DNA from: an uncultured Flavobacteriaceae bacterium
Lineage (GTDB): Bacteria; Bacteroidota; Bacteroidia; Flavobacteriales; Flavobacteriaceae
Assembly (NCBI GenBank): GCA_938017825.1
Contig: CALIJE010000040.1
Location: 1 to 64,000 of the forward strand
Direction: 5' to 3'
DNA: 64,000 bases
In this document: positions 54,974-63,638 of the stretch, piece after piece
Numbering within the stretch: the stretch's first letter is position 1
How the letters are laid out: every line of letters starts with the position of its first letter
Notes under the pieces: generated by a model
Seen by the model: the letters and a program-made list of their open reading frames with translations, nothing else
The model's database searches: none
Told to the model about the DNA's origin: nothing
Program-made: the position numbers and the translations under genes

Positions 54974-55285
54974 GGTTAAGGTCAATTAGTAAAATCTTGG
55001 GGATTTAAAATGTATATCCTGGAATGAACATTGGCATATAAATAGTTGTAATTTTCAAGTTATTCTAAAGTTGTTATTAATCAGTTCCAATCATTTGTTG
55101 CCGCTATTCCTCTATTTTCCAGAGTTTCGCGGCCAGGACCAACTCTGGTTAAGCCGTTCCGTTTATAGTTAACGCCTAAATTTTTAGTTTCGTATAACGT
55201 ACAATCGGCTGTAGCTACTGACGCATATATGACTAGAATTCCGTTTGTGCAATATTTTCTGTTTTTCTCCTACACTGTGATTTCC
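54974..55285. other. Intergenic region between OmpA-family and small T9SS-domain genes
   Basis: There is no ORF here. The one clear structure is an inverted repeat CCAGAGTT/AACTCTGG (55119-55148) with a 14-base loop. The OmpA promoter should be here, but I see only a weak -7-like box. Confidence 0.5.
55119..55148. repeat. Inverted repeat CCAGAGTT/AACTCTGG
   Basis: Perfect 8-bp arms around a GC-rich 14-base loop, 138 bp past the stop of the small T9SS-domain gene. It has no T-run, so it is not a standard terminator. Confidence 0.5.
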
Positions 55286-55762
55286 TCAATACTTTCCCAA
55301 TTGATCATTGTCAATGATATACAACCAGCCTGTTTTTTGTGTTAATTTGTTCTTGCCCCACTCTAGGGTATAATAATATGTACCTATAGGTATATTAATG
55401 TTTGCGCCCATTGCTGACTGGCTAGTCGACTTACCATCCCACGTATTGTCATATCCTTTTTTATCATATACAAGCGAACCCCATCGGTTGTAAACTTTTA
55501 AGTGATTATTGGGGTATTGATCAATACAGTCGATGAGAATTACCGCCTTTTCGATTTTCATTTGAACAATCCCGTTGAACGATTGCATACAGTCAGAGAC
55601 GATATGTTCAAATTGCAACACTTTATCTTGTTGTGCCGATGGGCCGTTTTGTTCTAATTGCCCAAACGCAAAAGAGCCAGTTGACAGCAACAAGCCAAAA
55701 AGAATAAGCGACTTAAAGCTTAATTCTCTTTTACAAAAACTTCTTTCGATTGATTTGGTCAT
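55286..55762 (-). CDS. Small protein made almost only of a T9SS type B-like C-terminal domain
   Basis: The 158 residues have a signal peptide (SLILFGLLLSTGSFAFGQ), about 45 residues with two Cys, then IDCIDQYPNNHLKVYNRWGSLVYDKKGYDNTWDGKS ... IPIGTYYYTLEWGKN ... GWLYIIDND. That is the type B sorting domain from its middle to near its end. The usual opening TPNGDGxND is replaced by VQMKIEKAV, so the domain is degenerate at its start. Whether it is still exported by T9SS is open. It lies upstream of the OmpA-family gene on the same strand and carries the paired-box element upstream. Confidence 0.78.
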   Translation of the reverse strand: MTKSIERSFCKRELSFKSLILFGLLLSTGSFAFGQLEQNGPSAQQDKVLQFEHIVSDCMQSFNGIVQMKIEKAVILIDCIDQYPNNHLKVYNRWGSLVYDKKGYDNTWDGKSTSQSAMGANINIPIGTYYYTLEWGKNKLTQKTGWLYIIDNDQLGKY

Positions 55763-55878
55763 AGTTAAATAGAATTTGGTTACTATTCTATTGCGGGTTT
55801 CAAGGTATATTAGCTAAATTTATTTTGGTTATTGAACAAACGTTGAGTGGGCCTATAACTTATAAAATTGCTTGTTTT

Positions 55879-55906
55879 TGTTGTGAAACGTTCACTTTCT
55901 GTTGAG
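55879..55906 (-). promoter_or_regulatory. Paired 21-bp-phased boxes upstream of the small T9SS-domain gene
   Basis: TGTTGTG (55879-55885) followed by AAA, and TGTTGAG (55900-55906), start exactly 21 bp apart, 117 bp before the start codon. One base of the second box differs from the other sites. On the coding strand AACGTTTG, a 7-of-8 match to TAnnTTTG, lies about 6 bp farther from the boxes than in sprB and sprC. Confidence 0.6.
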
Positions 55907-56050
55907 AGACTTGTGACAAGCGCATGGAAAAATCTAAAGATGTCTCGATAGTATGTTGATAATCAATATTTTGTGAAAATCATAAAGATTTTGCGAATAT
56001 GTGAATATTTGTGGTAAACCGAGAAGTATTTGTATATGTCTAAAATGAAT

Positions 56051-56075
56051 AAACCCCCGGTATTTCCGAGGGTTT
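56051..56075 (-). terminator. Terminator of tatA
   Basis: AAACCC pairs with GGGTTT, then one mismatch and CGG/CCG around a TATTT loop, 25 bp past the tatA stop. Confidence 0.75.
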
Positions 56076-56099
56076 CAATTATGGACGCTAGGAAAGTGC

Positions 56100-56282
56100 C
56101 TAGTCGTTGTTCTCTTCTATTTTTTCATCTTCTTTGGAAGCATCTTTAAATTCTTTGATTCCACTTCCAAGCCCGCGCATCAATTCTGGTATTTTTTTTC
56201 CTCCAAACAGGAGCAGAACCACTAATACGATAATGGCAATTTGCCAAGGACCAGGCGCTAAAAATATATGTACTGCAGTCAT
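56100..56282 (-). CDS. tatA: Sec-independent translocase protein TatA/TatE
   Basis: The 60-residue protein has one membrane helix ([37 protein letters not shown]), the FGGKKIPEL hinge of the TatA family and an acidic amphipathic tail. It forms the pore-like part of the twin-arginine export system in the inner membrane. tatC is not in the window. It is divergent from the M23 gene. Confidence 0.95.
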   Translation of the reverse strand: MTAVHIFLAPGPWQIAIIVLVVLLLFGGKKIPELMRGLGSGIKEFKDASKEDEKIEENND

Positions 56283-56454
56283 AAGTAAAAGATTGTTAGA
56301 GTAACAAATGTACTAAAAAATGATATGATGTCACTGTTAATGTTAACGCCGGATTATATTTTTAATTGTAGTGAAATCTGCGAAGTCAAAATAACTTAAA
56401 CGCTATCGTCATCATAAATTAGTAAAGAATCAAGGAAGAAAACCAAAGCATTCT

Positions 56455-56462
56455 TATATTTG
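56455..56462 (+). promoter_or_regulatory. Candidate -7 box for the M23 peptidase gene
   Basis: TATATTTG matches TAnnTTTG and ends 6 bp before the ATG at 56469, so the transcript would be almost leaderless. No TTG is seen at -33. Confidence 0.4.
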
Positions 56463-56468
56463 TTCTTC

Positions 56469-57341
56469 ATGGCTAAAAAGGATAAAAGAAGAAGAGAAAT
56501 TAGGCGTAAGCTACTGCACAAGTACCGCTTGGTGATATTGAACGAGAGCACCTTCGAAGAAAAAATTTCCTTCAAATTAAGCAGGCTAAATGTATTCATA
56601 ACAGGAACTCTGGTAACAATTGGCCTTATTGGCCTAACCACCCTTCTTATAGCCTTTACACCCTTAAGGGAATATATTCCCGGGTATTCTTCTACGCGTC
56701 TAAAAATGCAGGCTACTACGCTGACGTATAAGACTGATTCACTCGTTCGTGTGCTCGATAATACCAATCGTTATTTAGAAAATGTCCGCATGGTTCTTAC
56801 GGGCGATATTGAAAATACCGGAATGAACCGTGATTCGTTGTTTGAGCAATTTAAGCTCGACCCGGCATCCGTCGATTTAACTCCAAGCCGACAAGATTCT
56901 GCACTTAGAGCCGAAGTAGCGTTAGAAGATAAGTACAATTTATTTGAGCGAAGCGGAGGTAGTAGTAACCCCTTGGTTTTCTTTTCTCCATTGAGTGGCA
57001 CCATAAGCCAACACTACGATGCCGAGAAGAAACATTATGCAGTAGATGTAGTGGCTCCGAGAGACACACCGATTAAAACAGTTGCGGATGGTACTGTAAT
57101 TTTTGCCGAATGGACTGCCGATACGGGTCATGTTATCATTATAGAGCACAAAGGCGGTATCCTAAGCGTATACAAGCACAACGGCTCATTGAACAAAGAG
57201 CAAGGAGACATGGTCAAATCTGGCGAGGTTATCGCCTCTGTTGGCAATACAGGGGAATTTACTACCGGGCCCCATCTACATTTTGAACTTTGGAATAATG
57301 GCACTGCGGTAAATCCGACAGACTATGTCGATTTTAAATAA
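56469..57341 (+). CDS. M23 family peptidoglycan metallopeptidase
   Basis: Start at the ATG at 56469 (MAKKDKRRR). The 290 residues have a basic N-terminus, a single membrane helix (VFITGTLVTIGLIGLTTLLIAF, about 45-66), a short helical stalk and a C-terminal LytM domain. Zinc ligands are visible as HYAVDVVAPRDTPI (His, Asp) and HLHFEL, with the catalytic His in YKHNG. The enzyme is anchored in the inner membrane and faces the wall. Its stop lies 5 bp before the GH3-family start. Confidence 0.94.
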   Translation: MAKKDKRRREIRRKLLHKYRLVILNESTFEEKISFKLSRLNVFITGTLVTIGLIGLTTLLIAFTPLREYIPGYSSTRLKMQATTLTYKTDSLVRVLDNTNRYLENVRMVLTGDIENTGMNRDSLFEQFKLDPASVDLTPSRQDSALRAEVALEDKYNLFERSGGSSNPLVFFSPLSGTISQHYDAEKKHYAVDVVAPRDTPIKTVADGTVIFAEWTADTGHVIIIEHKGGILSVYKHNGSLNKEQGDMVKSGEVIASVGNTGEFTTGPHLHFELWNNGTAVNPTDYVDFK

Positions 57342-57346
57342 AAGCC

Positions 57347-58849
57347 ATGTCGCTAAAGTCATTCGCCGCCAAAATTTTCGCCAATCGAATTGCCAGGAAG
57401 ACGGGTAAATGGATGAATAATCCCGCGGCTGCACAAAAAAAGGTATTTCATAGTTTATTGAAGAGCGCCCGAGAAACAGCCTTTGGCAAAGACCATAACT
57501 TTGATTCGATTCAAGACTATTCCGATTTTGCTTCGAATGTTCCTATACGCGATTACGAGGGGTTAAAACCTTATGTAACTAAGGTTATAGAAGGGCAACC
57601 CGATATTTTGTGGCCAGGTAAGCCTATATACTTTGCCAAGACCTCAGGCACAACCTCAGGCGCAAAATATATTCCCATAACACGGGCATCAATTCGTAAC
57701 CAGGTGAATGCCTCGCGAGATGCCATTTTGAACTATATTCACGAAACCGGCAACACTGACTTTGTAACCGGTAAAATGATTTTTCTTCAAGGAAGTCCCG
57801 TATTGACCGAAAAAAATGGGATTCAGTTGGGGAGATTGTCGGGTATCTCCGCCCATTACGTTCCCAAATATTTACAAACGAATCGTATGCCAAGTTGGGA
57901 AACCAATTGTATTGAAGACTGGGAGACCAAAGTAGATGCGATTGTCGAAGAGACCATAAATGAGAATATGACCGTAATCGCAGGCATACCGTCATGGGTT
58001 CAAATGTATTTTGAAAAGTTGAGTTCCAATTCGGGAAAACCGGTCGGCGAGTTGTTCCCCAATTTTCGATTATTTATTTACGGAGGGGTAAATTATGAGC
58101 CGTATCGCAATAAGTTTGAGACGTTAATAGGACGTAAGGTTGACAGTATAGAACTGTTTCCGGCAAGCGAAGGTTTTTTCGCCTATCAAAACTCCCAAAC
58201 CGATAACGGAATGCTTTTGCTGCTGAATTCAGGTATATTCTATGAATTTGTTAAGGCCGATGAATTCTATGAAGAACATCCAAAACGAATTACCATAGAA
58301 GAAGTGGCACTGAACGTAAATTATGTTATGATCATCTCCACAGATGCTGGGTTATGGGGATATAATCTAGGAGATACCATTCAGTTTATTTCGTTAAAAC
58401 CCTATAAAATTATCGTTTCAGGGCGCCTAAAGCATTTTATATCCGCTTTTGGTGAACACGTTATTGCCAAGGAAGTTGAAGAGGCCATGCAAGTTGCCAG
58501 TGCTCAAACAGATGCCCTTGTAAATGAATTTACAGTTGCGCCACAAATAAATCCTGAAAATGATGAATTGCCGTATCACGAATGGTTGGTCGAGTTCGAA
58601 AGGCCGCCGTCAGATATGCAAAGATTCGTTCAAATATTAGACGTTCAACTCCAAGAACAGAATAGCTACTATTATGATCTCATTTCTGGAAATGTTTTGC
58701 AAACCCTAAAAGTAACCAAGATTGAATCTGGCGGTTTTCTAAAGTATATGAAATCAATTGGAAAACTGGGGGGACAGAACAAAGTGCAACGCCTGTCAAA
58801 TGATAGGAAGGTGGCAGATGGTCTTTCGCTCTTTAAGATTAAGAGATAA
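57347..58849 (+). CDS. GH3 family acyl-adenylate/amide synthetase-like protein
   Basis: The 500 residues match the GH3 (auxin-responsive promoter) family of ANL enzymes: FAKTSGTTSGAKYIPIT is the ATP-binding loop, PNFRLFIYGGVNYEPYRNKFETLIG, ELFPASEGFFAYQ and VSGRLKHFISAFGEHV are typical. Plant members join amino acids to acyl acids; bacterial substrates are mostly unknown. It follows the M23 gene closely, as is common in Flavobacteriia. Confidence 0.88.
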   Translation: MSLKSFAAKIFANRIARKTGKWMNNPAAAQKKVFHSLLKSARETAFGKDHNFDSIQDYSDFASNVPIRDYEGLKPYVTKVIEGQPDILWPGKPIYFAKTSGTTSGAKYIPITRASIRNQVNASRDAILNYIHETGNTDFVTGKMIFLQGSPVLTEKNGIQLGRLSGISAHYVPKYLQTNRMPSWETNCIEDWETKVDAIVEETINENMTVIAGIPSWVQMYFEKLSSNSGKPVGELFPNFRLFIYGGVNYEPYRNKFETLIGRKVDSIELFPASEGFFAYQNSQTDNGMLLLLNSGIFYEFVKADEFYEEHPKRITIEEVALNVNYVMIISTDAGLWGYNLGDTIQFISLKPYKIIVSGRLKHFISAFGEHVIAKEVEEAMQVASAQTDALVNEFTVAPQINPENDELPYHEWLVEFERPPSDMQRFVQILDVQLQEQNSYYYDLISGNVLQTLKVTKIESGGFLKYMKSIGKLGGQNKVQRLSNDRKVADGLSLFKIKR

Positions 58850-58890
58850 CATACTGATAGTTATATTTAAGGCACTATAGTTTTTCCTAG

Positions 58891-58919
58891 AAAATTACAA
58901 TTTAAATTATTGTAATTTT
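58891..58919. repeat. 11-bp AT-rich inverted repeat before the DUF6909-like gene
   Basis: AAAATTACAAT and ATTGTAATTTT are perfect arms with a 7-base loop, ending 16 bp before the start codon. It could be an operator or an AT-rich terminator of the GH3 gene. Confidence 0.6.
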
Positions 58920-58935
58920 ATCCCGAAATAGGAAT

Positions 58936-60618
58936 ATGGGGAAAACTACCAACACTACCCGTGCACAGGAATCTACCAATGCAATTGAGCGACTCTACAT
59001 TACGATGCGCCACCTTTTCAACCGCGGTTTTTATAAACCTACAGGAGTCTCCGGGGAAAGTTTAAAAAACGCACTTCTTCAATTGCGTCCAGAAATATAT
59101 GGAAGTATTGCCGAAGAAAAAGCTGAGCTTAACGGGCTAATCTATGTCTTAGAGCGTTTACCGAAAGGAATAGAGCAGTGCCGCTACATTAACCTTACCT
59201 CTGATGAGGGCTATGGGCGGTCACATTTAAAACCGATTATACCCCCTAAAAGACGTAGAAACTGCTACCGCATTGATGAGGAGCAAATGAATATTGAAAT
59301 TACTCGGGGTCGTTCCGATATTTATGACATACTTACGCATTTGACATTCCTATTCGTTGAGTCTGAGAAAATAGCAAACAAGGTTATCATTGAGGACACC
59401 GATAAGACGACTCGAGATTGGCAAAAACTGGAGAAAGCGGTCAATAAAAAGGAGCTTACCCAAGCAGAGCGAGAATTAGCATTAATTCATGTGGCAAACG
59501 TTCTTGGCCGAACTTTCGATGAAATAATGCAAGTTTATGAACAGTTTGCGACTCCCAAAAACCCTGAACGCTTTTTGCATATTGTATATTGGCTGGGCCG
59601 ATTGGCCATTGAGGAAGAATTGACAGGAAACAAGAGGGCGATAACCTTTAGTGCGCAATTACGTGAACGCCTTGGCCATCATATTCATGGTGAACGATGG
59701 GCAATCAAAATTAAGGAAGTACTGGCAAAACAAGGCTTGTTGCAACGACCTATTCATATAATAAGTGCCAATATGCACAGCGTAATGAACTCCCTTTTTG
59801 CAAGAAATGCACTCAAAAAGGAGTTTCCAAAAGAAGATTCGTTAAACATATATCAGGCATTAAGTTCCTCTGAGAATAAGGATTTACGTGCAAAAGTCAC
59901 AGCCGTAGCCCGGAAAAATGGAATGTTGGCCATTGATGATCAAACTGGAACCAACATTGATGTCCAGATTTTTGATATGGCTAAATTAGGCAAGGACGCG
60001 TGCTGTTACGACCTGCCCAAGAATGTACCCGATGAGCAAAAACCTGTTATCTTTGTGATGGATTATGCCTTTGGCGAACAAGCCTATGAGACCATAGACG
60101 AATTATTAAAGCCCTATGGCACCAAAAAGAAACCGATATTCTTGAACATCGAATCGATTTCAATAATGGGCAAAGCGGGAATTTTAGAGGGCGGCAAAGG
60201 TGATTTGATGATTCCGTCGGCACATATTTTCGAAGGCACCTCTGACAACTATCCTTTTGTGAATGAGTTGTGCGCCGAAGATTTTAAAGGTCATGGTCTA
60301 GAGGTTTTCGAAGGCACAATGGTTACTGTTTTGGGAACATCCTTACAGAACAAGGATATTCTAAAGTTCTTTCATGAAAGTACTTGGAACGTAATTGGCC
60401 TTGAAATGGAAGGGGTACATTATCAAAAAGCGATTCAATCGGCCTCCAAGGTTCGAAAAAGTATTAAGGAAGATATAAAAGTACGCTATGCCTATTACGC
60501 GTCCGACAACCCCTTGGAAACCGGAAGTACCTTGGCTTCTGGCGGTTTGGGGACCACAGGGGTAAAGCCCACCTATCTCATAACCGATAAAATTTTAAAA
60601 CAAATATTCAACACCTAG
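58936..60618 (+). CDS. DUF6909-like conserved protein
   Basis: A 560-residue soluble protein. The N-terminal half is helical (NAIERLYITMRHLFNRGFYKPTGVSGESLKNALLQLRPEIYG; RGRSDIYDILTHLTFLFVESEKI). The C-terminal half resembles a Rossmann-like phosphorylase/nucleosidase fold, with KPVIFVMDYAFGEQAYETIDELL, MGKAGILEGGKGDLMIPSAHIFEGTSDNY and NVIGLEMEGVHYQKAI, the last recalling the Glu-containing motif of nucleoside phosphorylases. I recall this as the flavobacterial DUF6909 family; the function is not known. The following Wzz-like gene starts 4 bp after the stop. Confidence 0.7.
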   Translation: MGKTTNTTRAQESTNAIERLYITMRHLFNRGFYKPTGVSGESLKNALLQLRPEIYGSIAEEKAELNGLIYVLERLPKGIEQCRYINLTSDEGYGRSHLKPIIPPKRRRNCYRIDEEQMNIEITRGRSDIYDILTHLTFLFVESEKIANKVIIEDTDKTTRDWQKLEKAVNKKELTQAERELALIHVANVLGRTFDEIMQVYEQFATPKNPERFLHIVYWLGRLAIEEELTGNKRAITFSAQLRERLGHHIHGERWAIKIKEVLAKQGLLQRPIHIISANMHSVMNSLFARNALKKEFPKEDSLNIYQALSSSENKDLRAKVTAVARKNGMLAIDDQTGTNIDVQIFDMAKLGKDACCYDLPKNVPDEQKPVIFVMDYAFGEQAYETIDELLKPYGTKKKPIFLNIESISIMGKAGILEGGKGDLMIPSAHIFEGTSDNYPFVNELCAEDFKGHGLEVFEGTMVTVLGTSLQNKDILKFFHESTWNVIGLEMEGVHYQKAIQSASKVRKSIKEDIKVRYAYYASDNPLETGSTLASGGLGTTGVKPTYLITDKILKQIFNT

Positions 60619-60622
60619 CAAT

Positions 60623-61627
60623 ATGTCAGAAAACGTACCCAATAACAAGGCTGCAGACGAAATAGATTTGGGCAATCTATTGCTTATGATCAAAAATGGT
60701 TTTATAAGTCTAGGCAATATGGCCCTGTACGTTTACCTCTTCTTCAAAAAAAACATTTTTATTCTACTTGGCCTAATTTTACTCGGTTTCGCAATAAGCT
60801 ACGGCCTTAGTCAGATAGTATCCCAAAAGCTAAAAACAGAAGTCATTGTGCGCCCAAATTTTGAAAGCGCCGATTACCTTGAAGATGTCGTTTCAGAAAT
60901 TAAGACCAACCTTCTTACAAAAGATGAAGATTTTCTCAGTATGCTAGGCGTTTCGGCCGATCAAATTAAGGGCTTTGATATAGAGCTTGAACCAATATCG
61001 GAGATAGAAGTAGATGAAAGCGATGAAAAAATGTTGAATGAGTTACGCTACCTTGAAACCCTCAATAACTTTAGGGACAAAGGGTTCGCTATGGATATTT
61101 TGAGGTCAGAACTTGCCGAAAAAAGCGTAGTGGATTACACGCTTACCTTTGAATACACTCGAGCCAAAGACGGTTCGGAACTGGCCAAGAAGCTAATGGA
61201 CTATATTAATACCAATGAGTATTTTAACGGTATAAAGGAGGTATATATTAAAAACGCCAAATTCAGAATCGAGAACAATTCTAAGATGATCGCTCAAATA
61301 GATGATGTGATAGCGAATTATTCCGAATCCATAAGACCAAATAACGCCTTGATTGCCAATAAGACCTTTTATACAGAAAAAGAACCTTTGGATGTGCCCT
61401 CGCTTATTGCCTTAAAGAGACGCTACAGTGAGGATATTGAAGAAAAACACTTAGAATTAGAACAGCAATCGGCTGTCATAAGTATTCTCAATTACGGGAA
61501 GATGCAACAGGTGAGAAAATCATTTGTTCATGATCGAGTTTTCCAGATACCATTGGCATTGGTGCTGGGCTTTTTGCTCTATTGCTTTATTAAATTTCTA
61601 AACGCCAAGTCTAAGGAACTTACCTAA
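60623..61627 (+). CDS. Wzz-like polysaccharide chain-length or export protein
   Basis: The 334 residues have two membrane helices (FILLGLILLGFAISYGL, about 46-63; FQIPLALVLGFLLYCFIKF, about 305-323) enclosing a periplasmic domain with coiled-coil tendency, the Wzz/PCP layout. Such proteins set the length of O-antigen or capsule chains. It directly precedes rfbB by 1 bp, supporting a surface polysaccharide role. No tyrosine kinase domain is present. Confidence 0.72.
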   Translation: MSENVPNNKAADEIDLGNLLLMIKNGFISLGNMALYVYLFFKKNIFILLGLILLGFAISYGLSQIVSQKLKTEVIVRPNFESADYLEDVVSEIKTNLLTKDEDFLSMLGVSADQIKGFDIELEPISEIEVDESDEKMLNELRYLETLNNFRDKGFAMDILRSELAEKSVVDYTLTFEYTRAKDGSELAKKLMDYINTNEYFNGIKEVYIKNAKFRIENNSKMIAQIDDVIANYSESIRPNNALIANKTFYTEKEPLDVPSLIALKRRYSEDIEEKHLELEQQSAVISILNYGKMQQVRKSFVHDRVFQIPLALVLGFLLYCFIKFLNAKSKELT

Positions 61628-61628
61628 A

Positions 61629-62693
61629 ATGGCAAATGGCAACGACACAAAAAAACTATTGATTACCGGAGGGGCCGGTTTTATTGGGTCCCATTTGGTA
61701 AGACACTTGATTGAACACTATCCTAACTATCAAATTTTTAATCTCGATGCCCTTACCTATGCCGGTAATCTTGAGAATCTAAAGGATGTTGAACAAGCGG
61801 CGAACTATACCTTTCTTAAAGGGGATATTGTTAATGCGGAGTATATATCAGGAATCTTTGCAGATTATATGTTCGATGGAGTTATTCATTTGGCAGCAGA
61901 ATCGCATGTAGACCGCTCTATTAAAAACCCCTTGTCTTTTGTACACACGAACATAATCGGCACGGTAAATTTATTAAATGCAGCCAGGGATGCCTGGAAA
62001 GATGACGATGGTGAGAAACGTTTTCACCATATCAGCACCGATGAGGTTTATGGCACGTTGGGCAAGGAGGGTCTATTTAACGAAATGTCCGCCTATTCCC
62101 CAAATTCCCCATACTCGGCCGCCAAGGCCAGTTCAGACCATTTTGTAAGAGCGTATGGCGAAACCTATGGCATGCCCTATGTAATTTCGAATTGCTCGAA
62201 TAACTATGGTCCCAATCAGTTTCCTGAAAAGTTGATCCCTTTGTTTATCAATAATATCTTGGAGAACAAGGCGCTACCGGTCTACGGTGAGGGCAAGAAT
62301 ATAAGAGATTGGCTATTCGTGCTAGATCATGTACGGGCCATAGATTTGATTTTCCATAAAGGAAAAAACAAGGAAACGTATACGGTCGGAGGATTTAACG
62401 AATGGCGAAATATTGATTTGGTAAAATTGCTTTGCAATTTGATGGACAAAAAATTGAACCGTAATCCTGGAACTTCAGAGCAGCTCATTACTTTCGTAAA
62501 AGACAGACAGGGCCATGACCTAAGATACGCTATTGATGCTGGTAAATTGAGCTCAGAACTCGGTTGGAAACCTTCGGTAACCTTTGAAGAAGGTCTTCAA
62601 CTTACAATGGAGTGGTATTTGAGCAATAAGGAATGGTTACAGCGCGTAACTTCTGGGGACTATCAAAAATACTACGCAGCAATATATGGTTGA
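61629..62693 (+). CDS. rfbB: dTDP-glucose 4,6-dehydratase
   Basis: Second step of dTDP-L-rhamnose synthesis. The 354-residue short-chain dehydrogenase has the NAD-binding ITGGAGFIGSHLVRHLI, HLAAESHVDRSI, HHISTDEVYGTLG with the catalytic Asp-Glu pair and Thr, YSAAKASSDHFVRAY with the Tyr-Lys pair, and NCSNNYGPNQFPEKLIPL. It lies in a run wzz-like, rfbB, rfbA, rfbC. Confidence 0.97.
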   Translation: MANGNDTKKLLITGGAGFIGSHLVRHLIEHYPNYQIFNLDALTYAGNLENLKDVEQAANYTFLKGDIVNAEYISGIFADYMFDGVIHLAAESHVDRSIKNPLSFVHTNIIGTVNLLNAARDAWKDDDGEKRFHHISTDEVYGTLGKEGLFNEMSAYSPNSPYSAAKASSDHFVRAYGETYGMPYVISNCSNNYGPNQFPEKLIPLFINNILENKALPVYGEGKNIRDWLFVLDHVRAIDLIFHKGKNKETYTVGGFNEWRNIDLVKLLCNLMDKKLNRNPGTSEQLITFVKDRQGHDLRYAIDAGKLSSELGWKPSVTFEEGLQLTMEWYLSNKEWLQRVTSGDYQKYYAAIYG

Positions 62694-62698
62694 AATAT

Positions 62699-62730
62699 GT
62701 CCTCAAGAATTTGATTATTTTCATGAGGAC
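62699..62730. repeat. Inverted repeat GTCCTCA/TGAGGAC between rfbB and rfbA
   Basis: Perfect 7-bp arms around an 18-base loop in the 78-bp gap between the two genes. No T-run follows, so it is not a clear terminator. Confidence 0.45.
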
Positions 62731-62771
62731 ACCAAACTCAAATTTGTAACAATATAATTAGCAACCCATAA

Positions 62772-63638
62772 ATGAAAGGTATAATTCTCGCAGGTGGTTC
62801 AGGAACAAGATTGTATCCGCTAACCTTATCGGTTTCAAAGCAGCTCATGCCCATTTATGATAAGCCGTTGGTCTATTACCCTTTATCTACACTTATGTAT
62901 GCTGGCGTTCGTGAGATCTTGATCATTTCTACACCCAAAGACCTGCCATTGTTTCGTGACTTATTGGGTGATGGCCAGAAATACGGCTGCACTTTTTCCT
63001 ATGCGGCACAAGAAGCCCCAAAAGGTCTTGCCGAAGCATTTATCATCGGGGAAGATTTTATTGGAAACGATAAAGTAGCACTAATTTTAGGCGACAATAT
63101 TTTTTATGGTTCTGGCCTGGCCAAGCTTTTACAATCTAATAACGATCCAGATGGTGGAAGCATTTATGCCTACAGAGTACATGACCCTGAAAGATACGGG
63201 GTCATAGAATTTGATGAAAACGGGAAGGCCATCAGTATTGAGGAAAAGCCCAAGGCGCCCAAATCAAATTATGCTGTTCCTGGTATATACTTTTATGACA
63301 ACGAGGTGATAGAAATTGCAAAGAACATTGTGCCAAGCAATAGAGGGGAATTCGAAATAACCGATGTCAACAAAGCGTATTTGAACAAAGGAAAACTAAA
63401 TGTCACGGTGTTAGACAGGGGCACCGCTTGGCTCGATACGGGAACCTTTCAATCTTTGATGCAAGCCTCGCAATTTGTTGAGGTAATCGAAGAGAGACAA
63501 GGGCTTAAAATTGGAGCTATAGAAGCTGCGGCCTTTGAGATGGGGTATATAAACGAAGACCAATTTCGAACCTTGGCAGAACCTTTGATGAAAAGTGGCT
63601 ATGGTGAAAAACTATTGGGAATTCTTAACAAGCGATAA
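62772..63638 (+). CDS. rfbA: Glucose-1-phosphate thymidylyltransferase
   Basis: First step of dTDP-rhamnose synthesis: makes dTDP-glucose from dTTP and glucose 1-phosphate. The 288 residues begin [42 protein letters not shown], with [29 protein letters not shown] and [22 protein letters not shown], all diagnostic for RmlA. The stop overlaps the rfbC start by one base (TAATG). Confidence 0.97.
   Translation: MKGIILAGGSGTRLYPLTLSVSKQLMPIYDKPLVYYPLSTLMYAGVREILIISTPKDLPLFRDLLGDGQKYGCTFSYAAQEAPKGLAEAFIIGEDFIGNDKVALILGDNIFYGSGLAKLLQSNNDPDGGSIYAYRVHDPERYGVIEFDENGKAISIEEKPKAPKSNYAVPGIYFYDNEVIEIAKNIVPSNRGEFEITDVNKAYLNKGKLNVTVLDRGTAWLDTGTFQSLMQASQFVEVIEERQGLKIGAIEAAAFEMGYINEDQFRTLAEPLMKSGYGEKLLGILNKR

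Larger units (their letters stand above)
55763..56099. other. Intergenic region between tatA and the small T9SS-domain gene
   Basis: These 337 bp contain no ORF. They hold the paired TGTTGTG/TGTTGAG element at 55879-55906 and the tatA terminator at 56051-56075; nothing else stands out. Confidence 0.6.

Noticed and set aside
55041-55080. GTTGT repeats upstream of the OmpA-family gene
   Set aside because: They are about 25 bp apart and not followed by GAAA, so they do not fit the 21-bp element.
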